Source of the DNA: Phycicoccus sp. Soil802
GTDB taxonomy: Bacteria > Actinomycetota > Actinomycetes > Actinomycetales > Dermatophilaceae
Length of the DNA stretch: 64,000 nucleotides
NCBI RefSeq assembly: GCF_001429605.1
Contig: NZ_LMSS01000004.1
Coordinates: 372,001-436,000, forward strand
Reading direction: 5' to 3'
Part shown: one piece after another, positions 8,019 through 15,409 of the stretch
Layout of the letters: every line of letters begins with the position of its first letter
Numbering within the stretch: the stretch's first letter is position 1
The notes under the pieces: model-generated
What the model was told of the DNA's origin: nothing
What the model saw: only the letters and a program-made list of their open reading frames with translations
Databases searched by the model: none
Made by a program: the position numbers and the translations under genes

Positions 8019-8798
8019 ATGGACAGCTGGCCCCCCGAGAACCTGGTCAACCACCGTTCGTGGTCATCCGTGTGGCGTGCCGAGCATGCGATACCCGTGT
8101 TGGACTCGATCATTGACGTGGCGAGAGAACTGGTGCCGGGGACCCACGTCGGCATCTGCATCGCCGAGAGCACCGGTGCCCTCAGCACCCTGGCCGGCAC
8201 GGATCAGCTCGTGTTCGAGCTCGATGACCTGCAGTACGCCATGGACGAAGGTCCGTCCCTCACCACGGTCAGGGACGGCCACACCGTCATCATCGACGAC
8301 GCCGAGAGCGAGCATCGGTGGCCCAGGTTCATCCCGCACGCTGTCAACCTGGGCCTCCGGTCGCAGCTGAGTGTGCCCATCGAGGTCGAGGAGCAGACCG
8401 TCGGCGGGCTGACCTTCTACTCGACGACGCACACCCACCTCGACACCGACCGCTTGGCGCACGCGAGACTGTTTGCTGCGCAGGCCTCCCTGGCCGTGAC
8501 CCAGACCCGACGCGAGAGCCACCTTGCAGCGGCCCTCCAGTCGAGCCGGACGATCGGCAAGGCCACCGGGCTGATCATGGAGCGGTTCGATCTCGACGAC
8601 GAGGACGCCTTTGAGCGCCTGTCCCGTCTCTCGCAGATGTCCAACGTCAAGCTCCGTGACCTCGCGGCTCATCTCGTCAAGCAGTCCAACGACCTGCGAC
8701 ACGTGGCCGACGCGAGCACGGGCCACGTTCACCAACCCTCGGCCGGCCACGCAACTCGGGACCAGGACGAAGCCACCGACCTCGTGGTCCGTCTGTAG
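8019..8798 (+). CDS. GAF and ANTAR domain regulator
   Basis: A 259-residue protein with an N-terminal GAF-type sensory domain (about residues 20-165) and a C-terminal ANTAR domain (about 175-235: LQSSRTIGKATGLIMERFDL, then AFERLSRLSQ). ANTAR domains bind paired hexaloop RNA hairpins and prevent premature termination. ATG 8019 is preferred over TTG 7941 and ATG 8001 because GGAGG lies four bases upstream. It is a single-gene unit; the signal and RNA targets are unknown. A second GAF-ANTAR gene lies at 31572-32279. Confidence 0.9.
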   Translation: MDSWPPENLVNHRSWSSVWRAEHAIPVLDSIIDVARELVPGTHVGICIAESTGALSTLAGTDQLVFELDDLQYAMDEGPSLTTVRDGHTVIIDDAESEHRWPRFIPHAVNLGLRSQLSVPIEVEEQTVGGLTFYSTTHTHLDTDRLAHARLFAAQASLAVTQTRRESHLAAALQSSRTIGKATGLIMERFDLDDEDAFERLSRLSQMSNVKLRDLAAHLVKQSNDLRHVADASTGHVHQPSAGHATRDQDEATDLVVRL

Positions 8799-9089
8799 GT
8801 GCCGGCTTTTCCTGGCCTGTCGCCCGTGACGCCTTGAGGGTGCGTTCATGACGCGAGCCGGTGGCCAGCGGCTACCCGCCTCCCGCACACCGTGGGGTCC
8901 TCCTGAGCGTGATGGAGGCCCCGCATGTCCCTTTTCTCCTGTCACGTCGGCCGTGGATGGGTGTCTTCAGTAGTGCCACGACCCGGCGACAGCACCTGCA
9001 CGTGAAGTGAGCTGGCGAGCCGGACCGAGGTCGACATCGCAGGTCCATCAGCGGGCACCCCACAGGGCGCCCCGGAAGGAGAACTCGAC
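8799..9089. other. Intergenic region
   Basis: About 290 bases without a gene. Nothing recognised except a good ribosome-binding site (GAAGGAGAA) just before the secreted-protein start at 9090. Confidence 0.5.
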
Positions 9090-9746
9090 ATGTTGCACGC
9101 GAAGTCAGCAGGACACGGTGACGGCACGCCAGGCACGCTGCGCAAGACACTCAAGGCACGGGTCGTGGCCGTCGTCGCGGTAGCCACCGTCGCCACCACC
9201 GGTCCACTCCTCGTCGGCTCCGCGCAGGCCGCGTCGCCGCACAGTGGTGCGGCGAAGGCAGTCCACTCGTCCTCGAGCGCAGGCAAGGCCTGGAGCTACC
9301 AGGGGACGTGGACCGACAAGAAGGGCCGCACCGGCGCCGCCACGGTGGACATCGTGCCGCAGAAGTTCTGGAGCTCCGGCGACAAGCTGATGATGCGCAG
9401 CGCGGTCACCACCACCATGCAGGGCGCACGCGGCTCCGTGCCGCACACGAAGATGATGGACCTGCAGGTGAAGCAGGCGACCACCGGCGCCGTGGGCGCT
9501 GGGGTGACGGCCGCCAGCTGCGACATCCTCAACCTCGTGCTCGGGCCGCTGGACCTGAACCTGCTGGGACTCGAGGTCCACCTGAACCAGGTCGTGCTCG
9601 ACATCATCGCCACGACCGGGGCGGGCAACCTCCTGGGCAACCTCCTCTGCGCGGTCGCCGGCCTGCTCGACGGCGGCGGTCCGCTCGGCCAGATCGCCGG
9701 CCTGCTGAACCAGATCCTCGCCATCCTCAACGGACTGGGGGTCTGA
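9090..9746 (+). CDS. Secreted protein with actinobacterial CDILxLxLGPLxLxLLGL motif
   Basis: A 218-residue exported protein. A basic N-terminus (to about residue 24) precedes a hydrophobic core and an AQAA cleavage region near residue 48. The C-terminal third contains LVLGPLDLNLLGLEVHLNQ followed by GNLLGNLLCAVAGLL, a motif shared by many uncharacterised secreted actinobacterial proteins; its two cysteines probably pair. GGAAGGAGAA precedes the ATG. Function unknown. A shorter version of the motif (VRPLELDLMGLVVHVH) occurs in the protein encoded at 14188-14625. Confidence 0.8.
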   Translation: MLHAKSAGHGDGTPGTLRKTLKARVVAVVAVATVATTGPLLVGSAQAASPHSGAAKAVHSSSSAGKAWSYQGTWTDKKGRTGAATVDIVPQKFWSSGDKLMMRSAVTTTMQGARGSVPHTKMMDLQVKQATTGAVGAGVTAASCDILNLVLGPLDLNLLGLEVHLNQVVLDIIATTGAGNLLGNLLCAVAGLLDGGGPLGQIAGLLNQILAILNGLGV

Positions 9747-9768
9747 GCTCCCCAGCCTCGGACCACCG

Positions 9769-9812
9769 CTGACAGTGGCGCCGACGCGCGCGCCGCACGG
9801 CGCCACTGTCAG
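9769..9812 (+). terminator. Long-stem terminator after the secreted protein gene
   Basis: Perfect 15-bp inverted repeat (9769-9783 with 9798-9812; arm CTGACAGTGGCGCCG). There is no T-run. Confidence 0.75.
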
Positions 9813-9992
9813 GCGGGGCGAGACCCGGAGGACCGGCGGGGGCCACACTTCCTCCGGGTTTCGCCCGGCCTGAGAGCGGGCAAGTACCTCACGGCGGTAG
9901 ACCCCGTCCCAGGACCGGCCCGGAGCACTGGTGCACACAGCACCCATCCGGAGCCAAGCGGTCCTGACCAAGCCCTCACCAAGGAGGCACAC

Positions 9993-10868
9993 ATGAGCAC
10001 CACACACGAACCGGGACGCCCCGAGCACGACGAACGACGCGTCACCGACCGGGACCTGGACGCCAGCGATCGGCGTGGGGACAGGCCCGGCGAGCCGCTG
10101 GGTGACCACACTCGCGCTGACCGAACAGCTGGCGATCGGAGCGACGACCGGGACCGGGCTGACGATGGCGAGCGAGTCGACTACCGGGACCGGGCTGACG
10201 ATGGTGAGCGAGTCGACGACCGGGACCGGGCTGAGGATGGCGAGCGCGCGGCATACCGGGACCGCACGGAGGTGGTGGAGCGCGACCGTGTCGTCGACGG
10301 CGACCGGTTGGCCGCCGTCCAGGCGGACCGGTTCGGTGGGATGAAGCTCGGCTCGGCCTTCTTCGGGTGGCTCAGCGCCATGGGGATGGCCGTCATCCTC
10401 ATCGCGGTGCTGGCAGCCGCCGGGACGGCCGTGGGGCTGGGCACCGGGACGGACGCGGACGAGGCAGTGGATGCCGCGTCCGACAAGGTCGCCACCGTGG
10501 GTGTCGTGGGCGCCCTCGCCCTGGCGATCATCCTCTTCGTCAGCTACTTCTGCGGCGGCTACGTCGCGGGTCGGATGGCCCGCTTCAACGGCCCCAAGCA
10601 GGGTTTCGCCGTGTGGCTGTGGGCCCTGGTCGTCGCGGTGGTGGTGGCGGTCATCGGAGCCGTGGCGGGTAGCAAGTACGACGTGCTCGGCCAGCTGAAC
10701 AGCTTCCCGCGCCTGCCGGTCAAGACGTCTGAGCTGGACACCGCTGGTGTGGTGGCCCTGGTCCTGGCCGCCGTGACCAGCCTGCTCGGTGCGATCGCCG
10801 GTGGCGCCGCCGGCATGCGGTTCCACCGCCGGGTCGACCGGGTCGACCCCGTCGACGTCGCGGACTAG
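9993..10868 (+). CDS. Membrane protein with a charged repeat N-terminus
   Basis: A 291-residue protein. Residues 1-110 are very hydrophilic and include three and a half copies of a 12-residue Asp/Arg-rich unit (DRDRADDGERVD). Residues 115-280 contain four hydrophobic helices with an FCGGYVAGRMARFNG loop, resembling small YrzE/TIGR04086-like four-helix membrane proteins. AAGGAGGC lies eight bases upstream of the ATG. It converges on the stressosome operon across a hairpin. Function unknown; the repeat tail may be a flexible cytoplasmic linker. Confidence 0.8.
   Translation: MSTTHEPGRPEHDERRVTDRDLDASDRRGDRPGEPLGDHTRADRTAGDRSDDRDRADDGERVDYRDRADDGERVDDRDRAEDGERAAYRDRTEVVERDRVVDGDRLAAVQADRFGGMKLGSAFFGWLSAMGMAVILIAVLAAAGTAVGLGTGTDADEAVDAASDKVATVGVVGALALAIILFVSYFCGGYVAGRMARFNGPKQGFAVWLWALVVAVVVAVIGAVAGSKYDVLGQLNSFPRLPVKTSELDTAGVVALVLAAVTSLLGAIAGGAAGMRFHRRVDRVDPVDVAD
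10146..10265 (+). repeat. 36-bp in-frame tandem repeat
   Basis: Three full units and a partial one, beginning at 10146, 10182, 10218 and 10254, differing at only a few positions. They encode a 12-residue charged repeat. Copy number could vary by slippage without breaking the frame. Confidence 0.85.
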
Positions 10869-10876
10869 GCGAGCGA

Positions 10877-10927
10877 CACTGCCACGTCGAGGTCTCTGAC
10901 GACCATGGAGATCTCGGCGTGGCAGTG
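10877..10927. terminator. Bidirectional hairpin between convergent genes
   Basis: CACTGCCACG (10877-10886) pairs with CGTGGCAGTG (10918-10927), and an inner CGAGGTCTC/GAGATCTCG pair extends the stem with one mismatch. It lies between the membrane gene and the end of the stressosome operon. Confidence 0.7.
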
Positions 10928-10932
10928 CGCCG

Positions 10933-11226
10933 TCACTCGGATGACGTCCGCAGGCGTCGGTGGGCCATGTCGAAGGTCGCGAGCACCTCGAGGAGGAAGT
11001 CGCCGGCGGCGGCGGTGATCCGACCCACGTCCTCGCGGGGAGTGTCGGCCAGCACCTCGCCCAGGACGACGTGGTGCACGTGCACCAGGTCGAGCATGCT
11101 GACTCCTCGGACGATGGCCCGGCGGCCGAGGTCGTATCCGTCCGTGAGGGCGGCTTCGCTGCGTCGCGGGAGGTAGCGCTGGAACGCGACGCGGTAGTCG
11201 AGGGTGACGTCCTCCAGGTCACCCAC
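10933..11226 (-). CDS. Stand-alone RsbU N-terminal (RsbT-binding) domain protein
   Basis: A 97-residue all-helical protein that aligns by eye along its whole length with the N-terminal domain of Bacillus RsbU (RY...E.AL near the start, IVRGVSMLDLVHVHHVVLGE in the middle, FLLEVLATFDMA near the end). In RsbU this domain receives RsbT and activates an attached PP2C phosphatase. Here the phosphatase is absent and the gene ends after the domain. GTG start, overlapping rsbS by eight bases; fourth gene of the sigma-RsbT/RsbR/RsbS operon. Its likely partner is the RsbT module of the fusion protein (inference). Confidence 0.75.
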   Translation of the reverse strand: MGDLEDVTLDYRVAFQRYLPRRSEAALTDGYDLGRRAIVRGVSMLDLVHVHHVVLGEVLADTPREDVGRITAAAGDFLLEVLATFDMAHRRLRTSSE

Positions 11227-11611
11227 GGCGTCCGCCTGCCGCGCGGCCGTTGACCCGCGCCAGGTAGGCCAGCCCCTCTTCGAGGTCCAACGACGTCGGC
11301 ACGTCGCCCATGTCCATGCCCAGGCGCACCATCGAGAAGGCGACCTCCGGTTGGATCCCCACGATGACCGTCACGGCTCCCCGCAGGCGCGCGATGTCAG
11401 CGATCGACCGGAGGGTGCGCGAGGCGAAGCTGTCGATCACGTCGAGGGCAGCCACGTCGATGATCACCCCACGAGCACGGTGCTCACCGATCCGGCTGAC
11501 GAGGTCGTTCTGGAACCGGACCATCTCCGAGTCGTCCAGGGCAGTGTGGACCGACGCGACGAGGGTGTCACCCTGACGCAGGATGGAGACGAGAGCCGGT
11601 CCTGAGTTCAC
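11219..11611 (-). CDS. rsbS: RsbS-like STAS-domain stressosome protein
   Basis: A 130-residue single STAS domain. The segment VIIDVAALDVIDSFASR is the RsbS signature; Ser61 in DSF corresponds to the serine phosphorylated by RsbT in Bacillus. With RsbR such proteins build the stressosome core that sequesters RsbT. GTG start overlapping the RsbR stop (GTGA, 11608-11611); the next gene overlaps its end by eight bases. Confidence 0.9.
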   Translation of the reverse strand: MNSGPALVSILRQGDTLVASVHTALDDSEMVRFQNDLVSRIGEHRARGVIIDVAALDVIDSFASRTLRSIADIARLRGAVTVIVGIQPEVAFSMVRLGMDMGDVPTSLDLEEGLAYLARVNGRAAGGRRG

Positions 11612-12507
11612 GAGCCGTCCGTCACCGCCTTGCGGGTGACGGTGAAGCCGAGCAGTCGTTCGGCCTCCTCGAGGCCGCCCTGCAGGTCGCCGATGGTGTT
11701 CATCTTGCTGAGGTCGACGCCGATGGTGACCAGGGTCTGGGCGATGGTGGGGGACAGGCCGGTGATGATCACGCTGGCGCCCATCAGCCGGGACGCATCC
11801 ACGGTCTGGACCAGGTGGTTGGCGACCGTCTCGTCCACCTCCGGTGCGCCCGTGATGTCGATGACGACGACCTTGGCCCGGTGGGTGCGGATGCCGCTGA
11901 GGAGCTGTTCGGTGAGCTGTCGGGCCCGCTCGCCGTCCAGGACCCCGATGATCGGCAGGATGAGGAGCCGTTCGCGCACCGGGAGCACGGGCGTGGACAG
12001 CTCGCGGATGGCGTCCTGCTGCTGCCTGATGACGCGTTCGCGCTCGTCCACGAAGCTGACCGCGACGGTGTTGGCGATCCGGTTGGCAGCCGGCTCGTAG
12101 GCGTCGAGGATGCGGTTGAGGAGACCGAAGTCGCGCTGGTACTTCTCGAACAGCGAACGGGCCAGGACGTCGCGCAGGAGCAGCACGATGCCGACGACCT
12201 CGTGCGTCTCGACACCCCGCGGGATGATGCGTTCAGACAGGTCCCGTGCATAGTGCTGCAACGCCTCGACGCTGCCTGTCTCGAGCACCTCGACGTAGTT
12301 GTCGTAGACCGACGTGGTCTCAGCGGACATCTCCTGCGGGGTCATCGCCTCCAGCAGGTGGGCATCGCGGATGCGGGAAGCCCACTCGTCGCGGAGCTTC
12401 GCGCGGTGTTCCCGAAGGTGTGCCACCAGCTGGGGCAGCAGCTGGTCGCCACTCGACGACGCCTCGACCTGCTCCGAGCTCTCCTGCGTTTCGTCGTCCT
12501 GGCTCAT
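11608..12507 (-). CDS. rsbR: RsbR-like stressosome protein (RsbRD_N + STAS)
   Basis: A 299-residue protein. Residues 25-160 match the RsbRD-type N-terminal sensory domain (HLREHRAKLRDEWASRI at its start); residues 185-285 are a STAS domain with VVVIDITGAPEVDETVANHL, which includes a threonine in the place phosphorylated in RsbR proteins. ATG 12507 overlaps the stop of the sigma-RsbT fusion (ATGA). The signal is unknown; the N-terminal domain is not the globin-like one of Bacillus RsbRA. Confidence 0.9.
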   Translation of the reverse strand: MSQDDETQESSEQVEASSSGDQLLPQLVAHLREHRAKLRDEWASRIRDAHLLEAMTPQEMSAETTSVYDNYVEVLETGSVEALQHYARDLSERIIPRGVETHEVVGIVLLLRDVLARSLFEKYQRDFGLLNRILDAYEPAANRIANTVAVSFVDERERVIRQQQDAIRELSTPVLPVRERLLILPIIGVLDGERARQLTEQLLSGIRTHRAKVVVIDITGAPEVDETVANHLVQTVDASRLMGASVIITGLSPTIAQTLVTIGVDLSKMNTIGDLQGGLEEAERLLGFTVTRKAVTDGS

Positions 12508-13592
12508 GCTGTTCCCTTCTTGTCGAACCACTTGGTCATCGTCACGGTGGTGCCGTGTCCCGGCTCGGACACGATGTTGAACTCGTCCATGAGGCGTCGG
12601 GCTCCGGGCAGCCCGAGCCCCAGCCCGTCGTACGTGCTGAAACCGTCCTTGAGGGCGACCTCGACGTCGTCGATGCCGGGGCCGGTGTCGCGTGCCACCA
12701 CGTGGATCCCGGCCCGCGGCCCGTCCACGAGCTCGATGGTCACCTCGCCGCTCCTCGCGAACCGGACGATGTTCCGCGCCACCTCCGAGACTGCCGTCGC
12801 GAGCATGGTCAGGTCTGCACCTGAGAAGCCCGCGCGGATCGCCAGCTCCCGTGCCGCCTGGCGGGCGGCGACGATGTCTGGGTCTGCGCTGATCGCCACG
12901 TGGATCTCGTTGTCGCGCAGCGGTCCTCGGCCGAGGAGGGGCTGGCTGAGCTTGGCGCAGAGGTCGCACTCGAGCAGGTGCCTGCCCGCATCCACCTCGC
13001 GCTGGCGGCGCCGGTCGGCGCTCGACAGCGCCAGCAGCACCGGGCGGCACTCGTCGGTCGGGGGTTCGGTGTGCTCGAGGGCCAGGAGGTACTCCACCCG
13101 CAAGCGGGCCCGGGTCCGCTTCAGCTGGGCGGCGACCGCGCCGGCGGTGCTGCCCGAGTCCTCGGCCAGGCTCCGCGTCGCCTGCCCACTGATCTCGTGG
13201 GCCAGCAGGACCTCACGCTCCCGGTCGGTCAGCCGGCGGAGGGCCTCGTTGATGGCGGACTGCTCCTCGGACGCGACGACCACGTCCTCGGCCTCGTCCG
13301 GCACGCTGGGATCGAGGGCCCGGTGGCGGTTGCGCGACTCACTGTCCTTGCGGCGCCACATGGTCGCCATGACGTTGCGGGCCGTGGCGATCGCGTACGG
13401 CTCGATCATCCCCGGCTCGATGCGGTCCTCGGCCTCGAGCACGCGCACGAGGGTCTCCTGCACCAGGTCCTCGGCGGCAGGGTGCTCCCCGACCCGCGCA
13501 GCCACGATCCGCCGCAGCATGGGGATCAGGGCTGCGACGTCGACCGCCCCACCCGGCTGCGCCGGCTCGTCGGGTACCCGCGCCGTGCTCAC
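12504..13592 (-). CDS. Sigma factor - zinc finger - RsbT-type kinase fusion protein
   Basis: A 362-residue fusion. Residues 20-90 are sigma region 2 (HPAAEDLVQETLVRVLEAED, YAIATARNVMATMWRR); 112-165 are region 4 (LTDREREVLLAHEISGQATR). C182 and H205-x3-C209-x2-C212 have the spacing of a zinc-binding anti-sigma (ZAS, zf-HC2) fold. Residues 232-358 are an RsbT/GHKL ATPase with N-box VSEVARNIVRFARSG, DTGPGI and GLGLGLPGARRLMDEF. In Bacillus, RsbT is separate and reaches sigma-B through RsbU, RsbV and RsbW. GTG 13592 follows other sigma N-termini; the frame extends upstream but becomes Arg/Pro-rich shadow. First gene of the rsb operon. Confidence 0.9.
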   Translation of the reverse strand: MSTARVPDEPAQPGGAVDVAALIPMLRRIVAARVGEHPAAEDLVQETLVRVLEAEDRIEPGMIEPYAIATARNVMATMWRRKDSESRNRHRALDPSVPDEAEDVVVASEEQSAINEALRRLTDREREVLLAHEISGQATRSLAEDSGSTAGAVAAQLKRTRARLRVEYLLALEHTEPPTDECRPVLLALSSADRRRQREVDAGRHLLECDLCAKLSQPLLGRGPLRDNEIHVAISADPDIVAARQAARELAIRAGFSGADLTMLATAVSEVARNIVRFARSGEVTIELVDGPRAGIHVVARDTGPGIDDVEVALKDGFSTYDGLGLGLPGARRLMDEFNIVSEPGHGTTVTMTKWFDKKGTA

Positions 13593-13764
13593 GACTGCGA
13601 CACTACGCCCACAGCGCCTCTGACACGCCCCTGACCTGCACTGATGTATGCCGCCGCGGCGCCTTGGCCGCGTCCGAGCGGCACGGCTGGAGCCGGCGGC
13701 ACCGCGCGGCGCCGAGAGAGGTACCTCGTATCCCAGCGCCGCGCGGCCGCCCCACACACCCCCG

Positions 13765-13989
13765 TCAGGTCGACGTGTGAGGCCGCTCTCCAGCCGCTCC
13801 AGCGGGCTCGGCTCGCTCGGGTGCGCCGGGATCGCGGGCCCTGCCCTGGTCGACGCGGACCTCCTCGAGGACCCCTTCCAGCACCGGGCTCTCGTCGAGG
13901 GGGTCGACATAGCCGGGCGGTGGCGGCGGATCGCGGGGGATGGGTCCCGGGATCGAGTCCCCATCGGTGGGGCCTGTGGGTTCACCCAT
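13765..13989 (-). CDS. Small Pro/Asp/Glu-rich hypothetical protein
   Basis: A 74-residue acidic protein with a PRDPPPPPGYVDPLDE stretch; no domain recognised. It starts eight bases inside the preceding small membrane gene, and GGAGGGGG lies 12 bases before the ATG. The run of coupled starts with the two upstream genes supports it as real. Function unknown. Confidence 0.45.
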   Translation of the reverse strand: MGEPTGPTDGDSIPGPIPRDPPPPPGYVDPLDESPVLEGVLEEVRVDQGRARDPGAPERAEPAGAAGERPHTST

Positions 13990-14191
13990 GGTGCGATGCT
14001 TCCCCCTCCACGCGGCGCCGTGGCACCTCTGTTTGACGTATCGGCGCGGCTGCCCTCGACTCGCGGGGGCCGACTGCCTGGCGCCGCCTGACGGTGCGCT
14101 GGCTGGTGTCCGTCGCCCATACCTCCATGCGCTGGAGGACGGGCATCAGGGCGAGCACGACCACCGGCACCGCCAGGGCAACGCCCCTCAT
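13982..14191 (-). CDS. Small single-pass membrane protein
   Basis: A 69-residue protein with one N-terminal hydrophobic helix (about residues 3-21) and a basic tail. The ATG overlaps the upstream stop by four bases (ATGA, 14188-14191), and the next gene overlaps its end by eight. No family recognised; support comes from coupling and the clear membrane segment. Confidence 0.45.
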   Translation of the reverse strand: MRGVALAVPVVVLALMPVLQRMEVWATDTSQRTVRRRQAVGPRESRAAAPIRQTEVPRRRVEGEASHHG

Positions 14192-14625
14192 CGCAGCTCG
14201 CCGCCGCGTGCGCGCCCTGCCCCGGGACGAACATTCCGCCGCGCAGCACTGCGGGCTGAGGGAAAGACCTTGCCGGGCTCGATCGCGAAGGAGTGGACGT
14301 GCACCACCAGCCCCATGAGGTCCAGCTCGAGTGGCCGGACCACGGGGTGCAGGCCCAGCTCATCTCTGACCAGGTCCGCCGGGGCCGTCGTCCGCCTCGA
14401 CTCCCGGCCGACGACCGTCCCATCGGGCTCCCGGAGCTCACCCGTGAACACACCCGTCACAAAGGCTCCCCGGGGGGCCAGGACCAGTCGTTGCAGCCGG
14501 AGGTGGCCGGTCATCACCCCTTCGTCCCCTCGAGGGGAGCGGAACGTGCCGGTGAGCGGTATGCCGTCGCCCTCCGAGGTTGGCGCCTCAGGGTTGCGAC
14601 GGGGTCGGAAGGCGATCACGGTCAT
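14188..14625 (-). CDS. Hypothetical protein with a GPLxLxLxGL-type motif
   Basis: A 145-residue protein beginning MTVIAFRPRR. The central part is beta-rich (GVMTGHLRLQRLVLAPRGAF), followed by VRPLELDLMGLVVHVHSFAI, similar in pattern to the motif in the secreted protein at 9090-9746. No signal peptide seen. ATG 14625 has GGAG seven bases upstream, better than the earlier possible start at 14709. First of three overlapping small genes. Function unknown. Confidence 0.6.
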   Translation of the reverse strand: MTVIAFRPRRNPEAPTSEGDGIPLTGTFRSPRGDEGVMTGHLRLQRLVLAPRGAFVTGVFTGELREPDGTVVGRESRRTTAPADLVRDELGLHPVVRPLELDLMGLVVHVHSFAIEPGKVFPSARSAARRNVRPGAGRARGGELR

Positions 14626-14665
14626 CAGGGGGCTCCAGTCGTGGGATTCGGCCGATCCAGGTGGG

Positions 14666-14715
14666 CCGGCAGTGGCGCTCCACGGGTGAGGGGAACGGGA
14701 GGGCGCCACTGCCGG
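14666..14715. terminator. 13-bp inverted repeat upstream of the small-gene operon
   Basis: CCGGCAGTGGCGC (14666-14678) pairs perfectly with GCGCCACTGCCGG (14703-14715) around a 24-base loop. It may end transcription arriving from the right or act in the 5' leader of the operon starting at 14625. Confidence 0.5.
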
Positions 14716-14860
14716 GGTCTGTGGGTGATCGGCCCTTCACCAATGAAGACCCCTTCGAGCGTTCACGTGACGCGGCGCTCACGGCGCAACGGGGCTCCAG
14801 AGCGGCGTGGCGCGCCTCTGGGACCCCAACCGTCACACGCTCCTCGCGTCATGTCCTGGA

Positions 14861-14927
14861 CCTCAAGGCGTCAGAGCTCAAGGCGTGAGAGGACCTCCAG
14901 GCGTCAGAGGACCCAGGGCGTCAGACC
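14861..14927 (+). repeat. Four short tandem repeats around GGCGTCAGAG
   Basis: Units of 16-18 bases starting at 14861, 14877, 14894 and 14912, each with a GGCGTCAGA-like core. They lie in the 380-base gene-free stretch 14626-15005, which otherwise holds only the hairpin at 14666-14715. Confidence 0.6.
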
Positions 14928-15005
14928 CGCCGGGCCCCCGCAGAGCCCCCGCAGGGGTCCCGCACGAGGCCAGCCGCTGGTCGCGGCCACGGACCAGCTG
15001 AAGAG

Positions 15006-15197
15006 TCAGTCCTGCTGCGCCGCGGCGCTCGCACCGGGCTCGGCAGCCCTCAGCCCGAGCGCCGCATCGATCTCCGCCTGGCTCAGCGCTGGTCCGGCCG
15101 CGGTGGCCGCGGCGATCACCTCGCCGAGCAGCGCGATCTCGTCGGCGAGGGCCGTGTCGACCAGCGGTTCGTCGGGATCGGTGGGGACCATCAGCAT
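15006..15197 (-). CDS. Small hypothetical protein
   Basis: A 63-residue acidic protein with an Ala-rich helix (IALLGEVIAAATAAG) and an SQAEIDAALGL segment. GGGAGAGG lies just before the ATG; the third codon, also ATG, has better spacing. No homologue recognised. It follows the RsbA-like gene on the same strand after a 200-base gap with a small hairpin. Confidence 0.45.
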   Translation of the reverse strand: MLMVPTDPDEPLVDTALADEIALLGEVIAAATAAGPALSQAEIDAALGLRAAEPGASAAAQQD

Positions 15198-15330
15198 GGT
15201 CCTCTCCCAAGGCTTGGCAACCGGGACCGAGATCCCGGGTGACGCGTCCCCGCTCCACGTCCGTGGTTCGGTGCCACCGCCACCTGCGGGTCACAGGTGG
15301 CCAGTCGGCTTCGGGTGGGTGGCTTCTCGC

Positions 15331-15350
15331 CCTCACCTTCGATGGTGAGG
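15331..15350 (-). terminator. Short hairpin after the RsbA-like gene
   Basis: CCTCACC-TTCGAT-GGTGAGG, perfect 7-bp arms, 60 bases beyond the stop of the RsbA-like gene. There is no T-run. Confidence 0.4.
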
Positions 15351-15409
15351 TACCCCGTCGCCACACGCCATAGCCCATCCGTGTCATCTGTCGTCGACGA
15401 GCGCGTCGA

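Noticed and set aside
9105-11222. 705-codon minus-strand frame
   Set aside because: Antisense to two well-supported genes, low complexity, no domain; a GC-rich shadow frame.
13593-14453. Upstream extension of the sigma-RsbT frame
   Set aside because: Arg/Pro/Gly-rich and antisense or overlapping three coupled small genes; the sigma domain starts properly at GTG 13592.
14861-14927. CRISPR array
   Set aside because: Units directly adjoin without spacers and no cas genes are present.
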